In this document: one piece after another, positions 28,171-36,408 of the stretch | Numbering within the stretch: the stretch's first letter is position 1 | How the letters are laid out: each line of letters opens with the position of its first letter | Assembly: GCF_004310325.1 (NCBI RefSeq) | Contig: NZ_SIRT01000011.1 | Location: 1 to 64,000, forward strand | Reading direction: 5' to 3' | Length of the DNA stretch: 64,000 nt | From: Hyunsoonleella flava | GTDB taxonomy: Bacteria > Bacteroidota > Bacteroidia > Flavobacteriales > Flavobacteriaceae | Position numbers and translations under genes: made by a program | The notes under the pieces: generated by a model | Seen by the model: the letters and a program-made list of their open reading frames with translations, nothing else | The model's database searches: none | What the model was told of the DNA's origin: nothing

Positions 28171-29556
28171 TTACTTGTTAAACTTATAACTTATACCTGC
28201 CATAATCATAGAGGTATTCATTTCATAAGATACAGAGGAACCAGGTATTGCTCCTAAAGTATTCCCAGGCGAAGCCATCATAGGAGATAGTATATTCCCT
28301 TGGGTGCTACCATCACTACTACCATAATGATAAACGGCATCTAGCGTCCAATTGCTATTTATTTCATAGCTAAAACCAAATTGGTAAGCATTTTTAATTA
28401 TAGCTGTAGCGGGTACATTAAAAAAGGCTACTTCCTCTGGAATAGGATTGGAGCTATAAGTGTACCCAATTCGCAATGGCAATTTATTTATGACTTTACA
28501 TTGAAGACCTGCCGATAGAATGGAAATATTTTTCCAACCAAATCCAGATACTGAAGCTGTCTGAGACCATCCAGTTTTGGAAAACCCATCTGTATTTTCA
28601 TAATCTACTCTTCTAAAATCAAGAGCTAAATCAAAATCTCCTTTTGAATAACCAACACCAACAGAAAAAATAGAAGGGTAGTCCATTTGGAAATTATTGG
28701 TTGCTGTTGAATTGTCTAAGTACGTATTTTCAAATTCAAATTCGCTGAATTTTTGTGTGGTTTTGTATGATGTCCCTAATTTTAATCCAATTCCTGTATC
28801 ATAAAATAAACCGAATTGAGCGCCTATTCCAGTAGACGATGCTTTGTCTGATGTAGGGTAACCAGAAGCATTAGGGTTGGCGGTAGGGTTTGGTTCTAAT
28901 TCTAAGGTAGCATAATTAAAATTGGGTTGAATACCAATGGATAATTTATCGGTTATTTCAAAAGCATATGTTAAACCAATTTGCAATAGAATATAATCAG
29001 ACTCAATACGTCCAAAACCATTAAAAGATTGTGGCCAGTTAATAGGGTTAGAAGCATTTGGATTCCAATCAGGATTCGGGTTCCCAGAAATATCAAGTGG
29101 AAGATTGGTTTCTTGTGGAAATGTTACCCCAAAACCACTTATACCAAAGGCAGAAGCCCCAAAAGTGTGTTTGCTACCCTTTTTCTTCCAAACCATAGCC
29201 AATGCTGGCATGGGAGAAAGACCTCTGTCATCTGCTGTTGTTCCGGTAACTGCTGGCGATCCAGGGGCTCCAGGACCAAGATCTCCAGGTTGCCATAACA
29301 TGTTTGGAGGTAAAGTAGAACTTAATTCTGGAGATGAGAAGAACAAACCAACATCAAGCTTTATAATATTACCGTCAAATGTTGAAATAGCTGCAGGATT
29401 CCATTGTAAAGCTCCTGAAATATCTAAAGGTTGTGCAGTAGAAGCGCCGCCCATCGACATGTTAACGGCTCCCACACCTTGCATAATATGACCTGCTTGT
29501 GAAAAGGCGAAAATCGAAAAGAAAAGAAATAAACAGTTTAGAAGTTTAGTTTTCAT
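28171..29556 (-). CDS. FadL/OmpP1/TodX family outer-membrane transport protein
   Basis: This family forms 14-strand outer-membrane channels for long-chain fatty acids or other hydrophobic compounds. The 461-residue protein has a signal peptide (to about FAFSQA, residue 21) and then the family's N-terminal hatch motif GHIMQGVGAVNMSMGGAS and NPAAIS, followed by long alternating strands with aromatic ends; the C-terminus MAGISYKFNK is typical of a barrel. The substrate cannot be read from sequence. It is transcribed alone, away from the sulfur cassette, and shares a 279-base control region with it. Confidence 0.92.
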   Translation of the reverse strand: MKTKLLNCLFLFFSIFAFSQAGHIMQGVGAVNMSMGGASTAQPLDISGALQWNPAAISTFDGNIIKLDVGLFFSSPELSSTLPPNMLWQPGDLGPGAPGSPAVTGTTADDRGLSPMPALAMVWKKKGSKHTFGASAFGISGFGVTFPQETNLPLDISGNPNPDWNPNASNPINWPQSFNGFGRIESDYILLQIGLTYAFEITDKLSIGIQPNFNYATLELEPNPTANPNASGYPTSDKASSTGIGAQFGLFYDTGIGLKLGTSYKTTQKFSEFEFENTYLDNSTATNNFQMDYPSIFSVGVGYSKGDFDLALDFRRVDYENTDGFSKTGWSQTASVSGFGWKNISILSAGLQCKVINKLPLRIGYTYSSNPIPEEVAFFNVPATAIIKNAYQFGFSYEINSNWTLDAVYHYGSSDGSTQGNILSPMMASPGNTLGAIPGSSVSYEMNTSMIMAGISYKFNK

Positions 29557-29621
29557 AATAAAAAGTATTTAAGAGTATTCCATTAACATTTAATAAAATA
29601 CTATGTTGGCTAAATTTTAAT

Positions 29622-29629
29622 CAAAACTA
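29622..29629 (-). promoter_or_regulatory. Possible -7 element for the FadL-like gene
   Basis: On the minus strand this reads TAGTTTTG, a match to TAnnTTTG, 66 bases upstream of the start codon. No -33 match is evident, so it is tentative. Confidence 0.35.
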
Positions 29630-29703
29630 GATTTTAAGTTGTATTTCAGCTATGATATTTATCACGTTTTGGTTTTTTTTTAGAAAAAAGCAATTTAAAG
29701 ACA

Positions 29704-29729
29704 CCTTGTGTAACCTTTGTTACACAAGG
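29704..29729. promoter_or_regulatory. Perfect 11-bp palindrome in the divergent region before the sulfur cassette
   Basis: CCTTGTGTAAC (29704-29714) and GTTACACAAGG (29719-29729) are exact reverse complements around CTTT. The core TGTAAC-N4-GTTACA has the size and symmetry of a site for a dimeric Crp/Fnr-type regulator. It lies 106 bases before the SQR-like gene and 148 bases before the FadL-like gene. No T-run follows at once, so a terminator is less likely. Confidence 0.5.
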
Positions 29730-29835
29730 GTTTATGATGATTTTTGTCATATTTTTTTCAAGATATTCAAGTTAATTTTACTCAAAATTAGAATTAGAAT
29801 ATTTCTTATTCATAATTGACTTGAAACTTAAAAAA

Positions 29836-31080
29836 ATGAAAAATCTAATAATTTTAGGAGCAGGCACAGCAGGAACGATGATGGCGAACCATTTGGTAGG
29901 CAAATTACCAAAGAAGGAATGGAAAATCACTATAGTAGACCAGTATAAAACTCATTATTATCAACCAGGGTTTTTGTTTTTACCTTTTGATACCTATACT
30001 GAAAATAAGGTTAAAAAAGAAGGAAAAAAATTTATACCAAAAACGGTCAATTATATTCAGAAAAAGATTGATAAGATTTTACCAGAATCTAATAAAGTTA
30101 AATTAGAAGACGAAACTCTAGATTACGATATTTTAATTGTAGCAACAGGGTCAAAAATTGCTCCAGCTGAAACAGAGGGCTTATTAGGTCCTTTATGGAG
30201 AAAAGATATTTTTGATTTCTATACGTATGAAGGTGCTTTGGCACTACGTAATAAGTTAAGAAATTGGCAAGGTGGAAAACTAGTAGTGCATATCACAGAG
30301 ATGCCGATAAAATGTCCTGTGGCGCCATTAGAGTTTGCATTTCTGGCTGATTCTTATTTTAAGAAAAAAGGGATGCGAGATAAGGTTGAGATAACCTATG
30401 TAACACCTTTAGATGGTGCTTTTACAAAACCAACCTGTACCAAAGCATTAAATTACTTATTGGAGGAAAAACAAATTAAGATACAGACAGATTTTGCAAT
30501 AATGGAAGTTGATAATGAAAAGAGAGCAATTGTAGATTATGTTGATAGGGAGATTCCGTTTGATTTGCTAGTAACCGTACCAACAAATATGGGCGATGAA
30601 GTTATAGAACGATCTGGCTTGGGTGATGACTTAAATTTTATACCAACACATAAACATACATTACAATCTAAGGCTCATGATAACATTTTTGTTATAGGAG
30701 ATGCAACCAACGTACCTGCATCTAAAGCAGGATCTGTTGCGCACTTTCAAGCAGAAACACTAACGGACAATATTTTATTATACACACAAGGATATAAATT
30801 GAAACAAGAGTTTGATGGTCATGCCAATTGTTTTATTGAAACAGGTGATAATAAAGCGTTATTAATAGATTTTAATTATGATCAAGAACCAGTGCATGGA
30901 ACATTTCCGTTTGCAAAAATAGGACCGCTTAAATTGTTAAAAGAAAGTGTATTTAATCATTGGGGGAAATTAGCCTTCAGGTGGATTTATTGGAATATGC
31001 TATTAAAGGGTATTTCTATTCCGTTTGTTGGCAGAAATATGAGTTTTAAAGGAAAGATATTCGATATAAAACAAAATTAA
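29836..31080 (+). CDS. Sulfide:quinone oxidoreductase-like FAD-dependent pyridine nucleotide-disulfide oxidoreductase
   Basis: SQR enzymes oxidise sulfide to sulfane sulfur and pass electrons to quinone. The 414-residue product has the FAD-binding start NLIILGAGTAGTMMANHL, the motif IVATGSKIAP and the second FAD motif VIGDATNVPASKAGS. Cysteines at 160 (IKCPVAP) and 332 (HANCFIE) are placed like the redox pair of SQR; C201 (PTCTKA) is extra, and I find no Cys near 110-130 for the third site of classic SQR. The C-terminal segment of amphipathic helices (KLAFRWIYWNML) fits membrane attachment. I chose the ATG at 29836; an in-frame TTG at 29821 adds five residues. It leads the sulfur cassette. 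Confidence 0.85.
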   Translation: MKNLIILGAGTAGTMMANHLVGKLPKKEWKITIVDQYKTHYYQPGFLFLPFDTYTENKVKKEGKKFIPKTVNYIQKKIDKILPESNKVKLEDETLDYDILIVATGSKIAPAETEGLLGPLWRKDIFDFYTYEGALALRNKLRNWQGGKLVVHITEMPIKCPVAPLEFAFLADSYFKKKGMRDKVEITYVTPLDGAFTKPTCTKALNYLLEEKQIKIQTDFAIMEVDNEKRAIVDYVDREIPFDLLVTVPTNMGDEVIERSGLGDDLNFIPTHKHTLQSKAHDNIFVIGDATNVPASKAGSVAHFQAETLTDNILLYTQGYKLKQEFDGHANCFIETGDNKALLIDFNYDQEPVHGTFPFAKIGPLKLLKESVFNHWGKLAFRWIYWNMLLKGISIPFVGRNMSFKGKIFDIKQN

Positions 31081-31108
31081 AAACAGTTAATATTTAAATT
31101 TTATAATC

Positions 31109-31417
31109 ATGAAAAAAATAATCGCAAATAAAGAAATAGAAGTTAACGAGGAAGGATACTTGGTTGATTTTAAACAATGGGATCGTGAAATATGCGAATG
31201 TATTGCTGGTGAGTGCAATGTAGTAATGACAGAAAAACACTGGGAAGTCATTGAGTATTTGCAAGACAAACATCTTAAGGAAGAACCATTATCAATTAGA
31301 GGAATTAAGAAAAGTGGTGTTATAAACATAAAGGAGTTTTATGCTTTATTTCCTGGCGGACCGTTAAAAAAGTCAACATTGATTGCTGGTATTCCAAAGC
31401 CAAAAAGCTGTATCTAA
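31109..31417 (+). CDS. TusE/DsrC-family sulfur carrier protein
   Basis: These small proteins carry persulfide on a cysteine in a flexible C-terminal arm. The 102-residue product has the family core (VNEEGYLVDFKQWDREI, LSIRGIKKSGV, LYALFPGGP-like YALFPGGP) and the arm IAGIPKPKSCI with the penultimate Cys101 (CysA). The second arm cysteine of true DsrC, 11 residues earlier, is Thr90, so it resembles TusE rather than a partner of dissimilatory sulfite reductase. Three further cysteines sit in ICECIAGECN. With the SQR-like and DsrE2-like neighbours, it probably accepts sulfane sulfur formed in sulfide oxidation. Confidence 0.88.
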   Translation: MKKIIANKEIEVNEEGYLVDFKQWDREICECIAGECNVVMTEKHWEVIEYLQDKHLKEEPLSIRGIKKSGVINIKEFYALFPGGPLKKSTLIAGIPKPKSCI

Positions 31418-31450
31418 AATAAACTATCAACGCAATTAAAACATAATATT

Positions 31451-31924
31451 ATGGGAACTAAAGTTAAAAAAATGCTTTTCATTTTATCAAAAGCAACCAT
31501 TGAAAATGCTTACGCAGCTTTTGTAATGGCAAACGGCGCAAGAATGGAAGGTATTGAGTCTGAAATATTTTTCACATTCTTCGGTCTAGAAGCCATTCAG
31601 AAGAAAAAATTAGAGCATTTACATGTTGCCACAGTTGGTAACCCTGGTATGCACATACCTACTATGTTAGGCGGCTTACCTGGTGTAGAGGCTTTAGCGA
31701 CAAAAATGATGAAGAAAGAAATGGAAAAACTAGATATGCCACCTATTGGCGAATTTTTAGAAATCCTTTCCGATTCAGGGTGTAGGCTTTGGGCATGTAA
31801 GCTAGCAGTTGATATGTTTCATTTAAAAGAAGAAGATCTTATTGATGAATTAGATGGTATTTTAACTATTGGAGATTTTTACTCCAGAGCTGATCAAGAA
31901 GGCTGCCAACTTCTTTTTATATAG
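31451..31924 (+). CDS. DsrE2-like (DsrE/DsrF/DrsH superfamily) sulfur-handling protein
   Basis: The 157-residue product matches the DsrE2-type branch of the DsrE/F superfamily: it opens KMLFILSKATIENAYAAFVMANGA, has FFTFFGLEAI, a long middle loop (GNPGMHIPTMLGGLPG), and cysteines at 111 and 116 in SGCRLWACKLAVDMF. A last cysteine is in EGCQLLFI. Such proteins bind and transfer sulfane sulfur, often together with TusA, TusE or rhodaneses. It is the last gene of the cassette, 33 bases after the TusE-like gene. A long hairpin at 31952-31999 follows. Confidence 0.87.
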   Translation: MGTKVKKMLFILSKATIENAYAAFVMANGARMEGIESEIFFTFFGLEAIQKKKLEHLHVATVGNPGMHIPTMLGGLPGVEALATKMMKKEMEKLDMPPIGEFLEILSDSGCRLWACKLAVDMFHLKEEDLIDELDGILTIGDFYSRADQEGCQLLFI

Positions 31925-31951
31925 TTTAGAAACCATAGTTAGAAATTTTCA

Positions 31952-31999
31952 TAATTACGAGTCATACAGTCAAAGAATAAAACTTATGATTCGTAATTA
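31952..31999. terminator. Long imperfect hairpin after the sulfur cassette
   Basis: TAATTACGAGTCAT (31952-31965) and ATGATTCGTAATTA (31986-31999) pair over 14 bases with one G-U, around a 20-base loop. It lies between the cassette and the converging LacI gene and may end transcription, although no long T-run follows. Confidence 0.45.
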
Positions 32000-32087
32000 G
32001 CCTAAAGTCAATTTTACTATATAAATAAAAGTTGATATATTCTGCTTGCCATAAAACCAACAAATTTTTATGGTTTTAAAAAGTATG

Positions 32088-33116
32088 TTAACTTTTTGTA
32101 GATGCTCTAACAATCAAATCTGTTTCTAAAACAACAGTTTTAGGCTCAAAAGGTTTCTCTTTTTTTCGTGCTTTAATTTCTTTAAAAAGTTGTTTAAATG
32201 CGGCTTTTCCCATTTCAAATCCGGGTTGGTTGATGGTTGTAAGACTTGGAGATATCACAGAAGACATAAACCAATTACTAAATCCAACAATACTAATATC
32301 TGTTGGGATTTTTACACCCATTTCTTGAAATGCCGTCATAGCGCCTATAGCTACCAAATCCGTATTTATAAAAATGCCATCTACGTCATCATGGTCTGCT
32401 AATAATTGTTCTGCATTTTTTTTGCCTTCTTCAAAACTCATATCGCCACATTCACAAATATATACCAAGGATGGATCGTAAGGAATGTTATTGTCTATTA
32501 ATGCTTTTTTGTAGCCTAAAAATCTATCAATGGAGTTTTGCGGTAATAATGCACCTCTAAAATGGGCGATACGTTTACAGCCAATATCTATTAAATGCTG
32601 GGTAGCGGTGTAAGCTGCTTTTCTATCATCAATTATAACTTTAGAGCATTTTACAACTTTAGCAATTTTATCAAACATCACTAAAGGCTTTTCTTGATTA
32701 ATCACTTCATTTAAATGGTCGTACTTGGCGGTTCCATTGGCTAAAGAGATAATAATACCATCAACACGTTGGCTTAACAATAATTCAACTTGTTTTTTTT
32801 CCAATTCATAAGACTCATCAGATTGAAGAATAATAACAAGGTATCCTTTCTTTTCAGCCTGTGAAATAATACCTTTAATAACATTTGAAAAGAAATGGTG
32901 AACAATTACAGGAATAATTAAACCAATAGTCTTAGATTCTCTAGTTCTAAGGTTAACCGCAAAGGCATTGGGTTTGTAGTTTAATGTTTTAGCAAGTTCT
33001 CGTACTTGTAGTTTTGTTTTTTTACTAACATCAGGGTAATCCTTTAATGCTTTTGAAACAGTTGTTACAGAAATATTTAATTGTTCTGCAATATCTTTTA
33101 GTGTAACAATTTTCAT
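32088..33116 (-). CDS. LacI-family transcriptional regulator of the sugar locus
   Basis: The 342-residue protein has an N-terminal LacI helix-turn-helix (VTLKDIAEQLNISVTTVSKALKD, then the hinge-region stretch NYKPNAFAVNLR) and a periplasmic-binding-protein-like sugar domain (about 60-340, with IGLIIPVIVHHFFSNVIKGI and DGIFINTDLVAIGA). It would bind DNA as a dimer and respond to a sugar or sugar phosphate. Its gene is divergent from the TonB receptor gene, and two CGAAAACGTTTTCG operators lie in between. It is therefore the likely local regulator of the genes at 33.3-40.3 kb and of itself. Confidence 0.95.
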   Translation of the reverse strand: MKIVTLKDIAEQLNISVTTVSKALKDYPDVSKKTKLQVRELAKTLNYKPNAFAVNLRTRESKTIGLIIPVIVHHFFSNVIKGIISQAEKKGYLVIILQSDESYELEKKQVELLLSQRVDGIIISLANGTAKYDHLNEVINQEKPLVMFDKIAKVVKCSKVIIDDRKAAYTATQHLIDIGCKRIAHFRGALLPQNSIDRFLGYKKALIDNNIPYDPSLVYICECGDMSFEEGKKNAEQLLADHDDVDGIFINTDLVAIGAMTAFQEMGVKIPTDISIVGFSNWFMSSVISPSLTTINQPGFEMGKAAFKQLFKEIKARKKEKPFEPKTVVLETDLIVRASTKS

Positions 33117-33160
33117 TATAACAGGTGTTTAATAAACTAAAATATAGAAAAAAATTAAAA

Positions 33161-33197
33161 TCGAAAACGTTTTCGTTACTTTCGAAAACGTTTTCGA
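33161..33197. promoter_or_regulatory. Twin LacI-type operators, 21 bp apart
   Basis: CGAAAACGTTTTCG is present at 33162-33175 and at 33183-33196, the second extended to a perfect 16-bp palindrome (33182-33197). Both have the central CG of LacI-family sites (AACGTT core). Their centres are exactly 21 bp apart, two helical turns, so dimers would sit on one DNA face. They lie about 45-80 bases before the lacI start and about 90-125 before the receptor gene. Confidence 0.88.
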
Positions 33198-33231
33198 TTA
33201 AGAATTAGATAAATTATATCATTCATGACTA

Positions 33232-33239
33232 TAGATTTG
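33232..33239 (+). promoter_or_regulatory. -7 promoter element for the sugar locus
   Basis: TAGATTTG matches TAnnTTTG and lies 46 bases before the ATG at 33286. The LacI-type operators end 34 bases upstream of it, so they fall around positions -40 to -80 rather than over the start site. Confidence 0.5.
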
Positions 33240-33285
33240 ACAAAAATTAACTGAATAATTTATCGAATAACTAAAAAAGACAAAA

Positions 33286-35937
33286 ATGAATGCAATTAAA
33301 AAAAGTGCGTTTTTATTAGTATTGATGTTGTTATCAACAAGTGCATTAATTGCGCAATCAATCTCAGGAAACGTTAAAGATGAAACGGGTATACCCTTGC
33401 CAGGTGTTAATGTTATTTTAGAAGGCACAACTAAAGGAGCTGTTACAGATTTTGATGGAAACTATAGTATTGATAATGTAGAAAATGGTGATTATACATT
33501 ATCTGCTACATTTTTAGGTTATGCAAAGTTTTTGCAAAATGTTACGGTACAAGGTAATGATGTTACAGTTGACATAACCATGAAAGAAGACGCCCAATCT
33601 TTAGATCAGATTGTTGTAACGGGTGTTGTGAATCCAAAATCTAAAATTGAATCCAGTGTCTCTGTTTCTACAATGGATGTAGAGCTTATAGAACAAGCAG
33701 CTCCAAGAAGTGCAGGTGAACTTTTTAGAAATATACCAGGTATACGCGCTGAGTCTTCTGGTGGTGAAGGTAATGCTAACTTTAATGTACGTGGTGTACC
33801 AATTTCTTCGGGAGGTTCAAGATACTTTCAAATTCAAGAAGATGGTTTGCCATTAAATTTATTTGGAGATACGTCTTTTGGAAATGCCGATAACTTTTTA
33901 AGAATAGATTCTAATATTGGAAGAGTTGAAGCAATTAGAGGTGGTTCTGCATCAACCCAAACATCTAATGGTCCAGCGGGTATCATTAACATGATTAGTA
34001 AAACTGGTGCTACAGAAGGTGGTTCGTTGGGGACGACTTTTGGTTTAGACTACCAAACAAGTAGATTAGATTTTGAATATGGTGCACCACTAGAAAACGG
34101 AATGTCTTATCACTTTGGTGGTTTTATTAGAACAGGAGAAGGACCTAGAGAAATAGGATACCAAGGTAATAAAGGAGGGCAATTTAAAGCTAACCTTACC
34201 AAAAGATTTGACACTGGCTATGTACGCGTATATGCAAAACTATTGAATGATAGATCTGTAATGTATCTACCTATGCCAATGTTATTGGAAGGAAGTAATG
34301 ATGACCCAACTTTCTCTAACTTGCCAGGTTTTGATATCACTAGTGATTCTCCTCACTCAGCATATTTACAACAAAGTGCAGGAACAAATCCTTTTGATGG
34401 AGGAGGTAGACATGTTAATGATGTTAGAAATGGTAACAATCCTGTATCACAATCTTTAGGAGCTGAGTTTTCTTTTGACTTAGGTGGTGATTGGAAAATA
34501 GCAGGTAAGGCCCGTTATTCTAATAATAGTGGAGAATGGGTGTCGCCATTTACGGCTGCTGTAGGTAGTGTTTCTGAGATTGAAACAACGGCAAGAGATG
34601 CTTCAAATGCAACAGGAGCATTGGTGTACGCTGATGGAGACAGAGAAGCTTTCAATCCTTCTAATGGATTAGCCCAAATTATACATATGTTTGATGTTAC
34701 TGTAGACGATTTAAGCAACTTTTTTAGTGATGTGAAAATTTCTAAAAAGTTAAGTGATAACGTGGGTGTAACTGCTGGTTTATTTACAGCAACACAAAAC
34801 ACAAAAATCGGATGGCAGTGGAGTTCTTTCCTTTCTGAAGTTAAGGGTGGCGGTCAAGCAAGATTAGCAGATTTTGATGGTTTTTCTAGAAATGGTCAAT
34901 ATTCTTATGGTACGCCATTGTGGGATAATGAAGATGGAGATAATTGTTGTCAACGTAGATATAACACTGTACATAATGTAAACTCTCCCTATATAGGTGT
35001 AGATGCTGCTATTACTGAAAAGTTAAACTTTGATGGTAGTATCCGTTTTGAGAATGTTAACGTTAATGGTGCAATACAAGCAGGAGTTAAGTCTGCTGAG
35101 GGATATGGTCCATATGATTACGATGGAGACGGTGTTATACAAGGAATAGAATCTTCCGTACCTGTAATTGCAGGTACTGCAGGTCAAATAGTGAATGATG
35201 ATTACAACTTTGTATCTTACTCTGCAGGGTTAAATTATAAGTTAAACGAAGGATCTGCTGTATTTGCAAGATATAGTTCTGGTGCTTCAGGAAGAGCTGC
35301 CGACAGAAATACGTATGGTGCAGATGGTTTAGCTGATGTTCAGTTTGATGAGCTTTCTCAACTTGAATTTGGTTATAAGAAAAGATTGAACAACGGTGTG
35401 CTTAACCTTACTGGGTTTATGAGTAATACAGAGGAAGGTATAAGTAATGAGTTAAACAGAACTGTAGGTAACCCTTTTAAAGCAATAGGTTTAGAAGCTG
35501 AAACAGCACTTGCATTTGGAGAAAACTTTAATTTTAATGGTTCGTTTACTTGGACAAAAGCTGAAATTGATGGTGGTGCTAACAAAGGGAATACTCCAAG
35601 AAGACAAGCAGATTTAGTATATAACTTGTCTCCTTCTTATAATTTTGGTGAAAATAGTCAGCATGGGTTTGCATTAAGTATCCTAGGTACAACTAAATCT
35701 TATGCTCAAGATGACAACGATTTAGTAATGCCAGCGTACGCTTACTTTAATTTAATTGGTAGAGCAGGCTTAACAGACGGTCTTTCTCTTGTATTGAGTG
35801 TAAACAACCTTTTTGATACTGTTGGTATTACAGAAGTTGAAGGAAATGGAGATGGAGCTTTTGGTTCTAATAGGTTAGCAAGGGCAAGATCGATAAGTGG
35901 TCGCTCAACAACATTATCTTTACAATATAAGTTTTAA
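33286..35937 (+). CDS. TonB-dependent outer-membrane receptor of the sugar locus
   Basis: The 883-residue protein has a signal peptide (to about ALIAQ, residue 24), a carboxypeptidase-regulatory-like domain (about 25-105; SGNVKDETGIPLPGVNVILEG), a TonB-box-like IVVTGV, a plug (about 120-240; NVRGVPISSGGSRYF) and a 22-strand barrel ending in the usual aromatic residue (LQYKF). No susD-like gene is adjacent, so it is not a classic SusCD pair. From its place in the locus it should import an alpha-glucoside such as sucrose or a related oligosaccharide. It is probably the first gene of an operon of six. Confidence 0.93.
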   Translation: MNAIKKSAFLLVLMLLSTSALIAQSISGNVKDETGIPLPGVNVILEGTTKGAVTDFDGNYSIDNVENGDYTLSATFLGYAKFLQNVTVQGNDVTVDITMKEDAQSLDQIVVTGVVNPKSKIESSVSVSTMDVELIEQAAPRSAGELFRNIPGIRAESSGGEGNANFNVRGVPISSGGSRYFQIQEDGLPLNLFGDTSFGNADNFLRIDSNIGRVEAIRGGSASTQTSNGPAGIINMISKTGATEGGSLGTTFGLDYQTSRLDFEYGAPLENGMSYHFGGFIRTGEGPREIGYQGNKGGQFKANLTKRFDTGYVRVYAKLLNDRSVMYLPMPMLLEGSNDDPTFSNLPGFDITSDSPHSAYLQQSAGTNPFDGGGRHVNDVRNGNNPVSQSLGAEFSFDLGGDWKIAGKARYSNNSGEWVSPFTAAVGSVSEIETTARDASNATGALVYADGDREAFNPSNGLAQIIHMFDVTVDDLSNFFSDVKISKKLSDNVGVTAGLFTATQNTKIGWQWSSFLSEVKGGGQARLADFDGFSRNGQYSYGTPLWDNEDGDNCCQRRYNTVHNVNSPYIGVDAAITEKLNFDGSIRFENVNVNGAIQAGVKSAEGYGPYDYDGDGVIQGIESSVPVIAGTAGQIVNDDYNFVSYSAGLNYKLNEGSAVFARYSSGASGRAADRNTYGADGLADVQFDELSQLEFGYKKRLNNGVLNLTGFMSNTEEGISNELNRTVGNPFKAIGLEAETALAFGENFNFNGSFTWTKAEIDGGANKGNTPRRQADLVYNLSPSYNFGENSQHGFALSILGTTKSYAQDDNDLVMPAYAYFNLIGRAGLTDGLSLVLSVNNLFDTVGITEVEGNGDGAFGSNRLARARSISGRSTTLSLQYKF

Positions 35938-36038
35938 GAAATCATATTAAGTTTAGTTTGAATTTGGTTGTTAAGAAAGAGTTGGGGTTTAATTTTAAGT
36001 TCCAACTCTTTTCATCTTTAACAAAAAAGTATATAAAC

Positions 36039-36407
36039 ATGAGAATTTTTGTATTATCATTTGTATTTGCCTTAATTGGTCAAGGCGCATACAGTCAAAC
36101 TAAACCAGTAGATTCGGTTGCAATTGAGAGTGTGAAAACTAATAAATTAATTGTGTATGGTAGTGATACATGTCATTATTGTATTGATACCAAATCATTT
36201 TTAAAAGAAAAAAATATGGTGTTTACATATTACGATGTTGATGTAAATCTTGAAAAGCAAAACGAAATGATTGTAAAGTTGCAAAAGGCAGGAATATCGC
36301 TTGATGCCATATCACTTCCAATTGTAGATTTAAACGGAAAGTTGATAATGAATAATGTTGCGGATTTTGATGGCTTTCTAAAAAAACTAATAGAAAAAAC
36401 TAAATAA
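36039..36407 (+). CDS. Exported glutaredoxin-like protein
   Basis: The 122-residue product has a signal peptide (MRIFVLSFVFALIGQGAYS) and a glutaredoxin/thioredoxin fold with the active site DTCHYCIDTKSF and the cis-proline region SLPIVDLNGKLI. A periplasmic or surface location is unusual for a glutaredoxin, since glutathione is generally absent there and in these bacteria. The start is the ATG at 36039; a TTG at 35958 in the same frame would put 27 residues before the signal peptide. The stop is one base from the transporter's ATG, so the two genes are coupled. Its link to sugar use is unexplained. Confidence 0.8.
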   Translation: MRIFVLSFVFALIGQGAYSQTKPVDSVAIESVKTNKLIVYGSDTCHYCIDTKSFLKEKNMVFTYYDVDVNLEKQNEMIVKLQKAGISLDAISLPIVDLNGKLIMNNVADFDGFLKKLIEKTK

Positions 36408-36408
36408 G

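Noticed and set aside
29836-31924. A dissimilatory sulfur oxidation (Dsr) pathway
   Set aside because: No dsrAB, dsrMKJOP or sox genes are present and the DsrC-like protein lacks the second arm cysteine; a small sulfide-handling cassette fits better.
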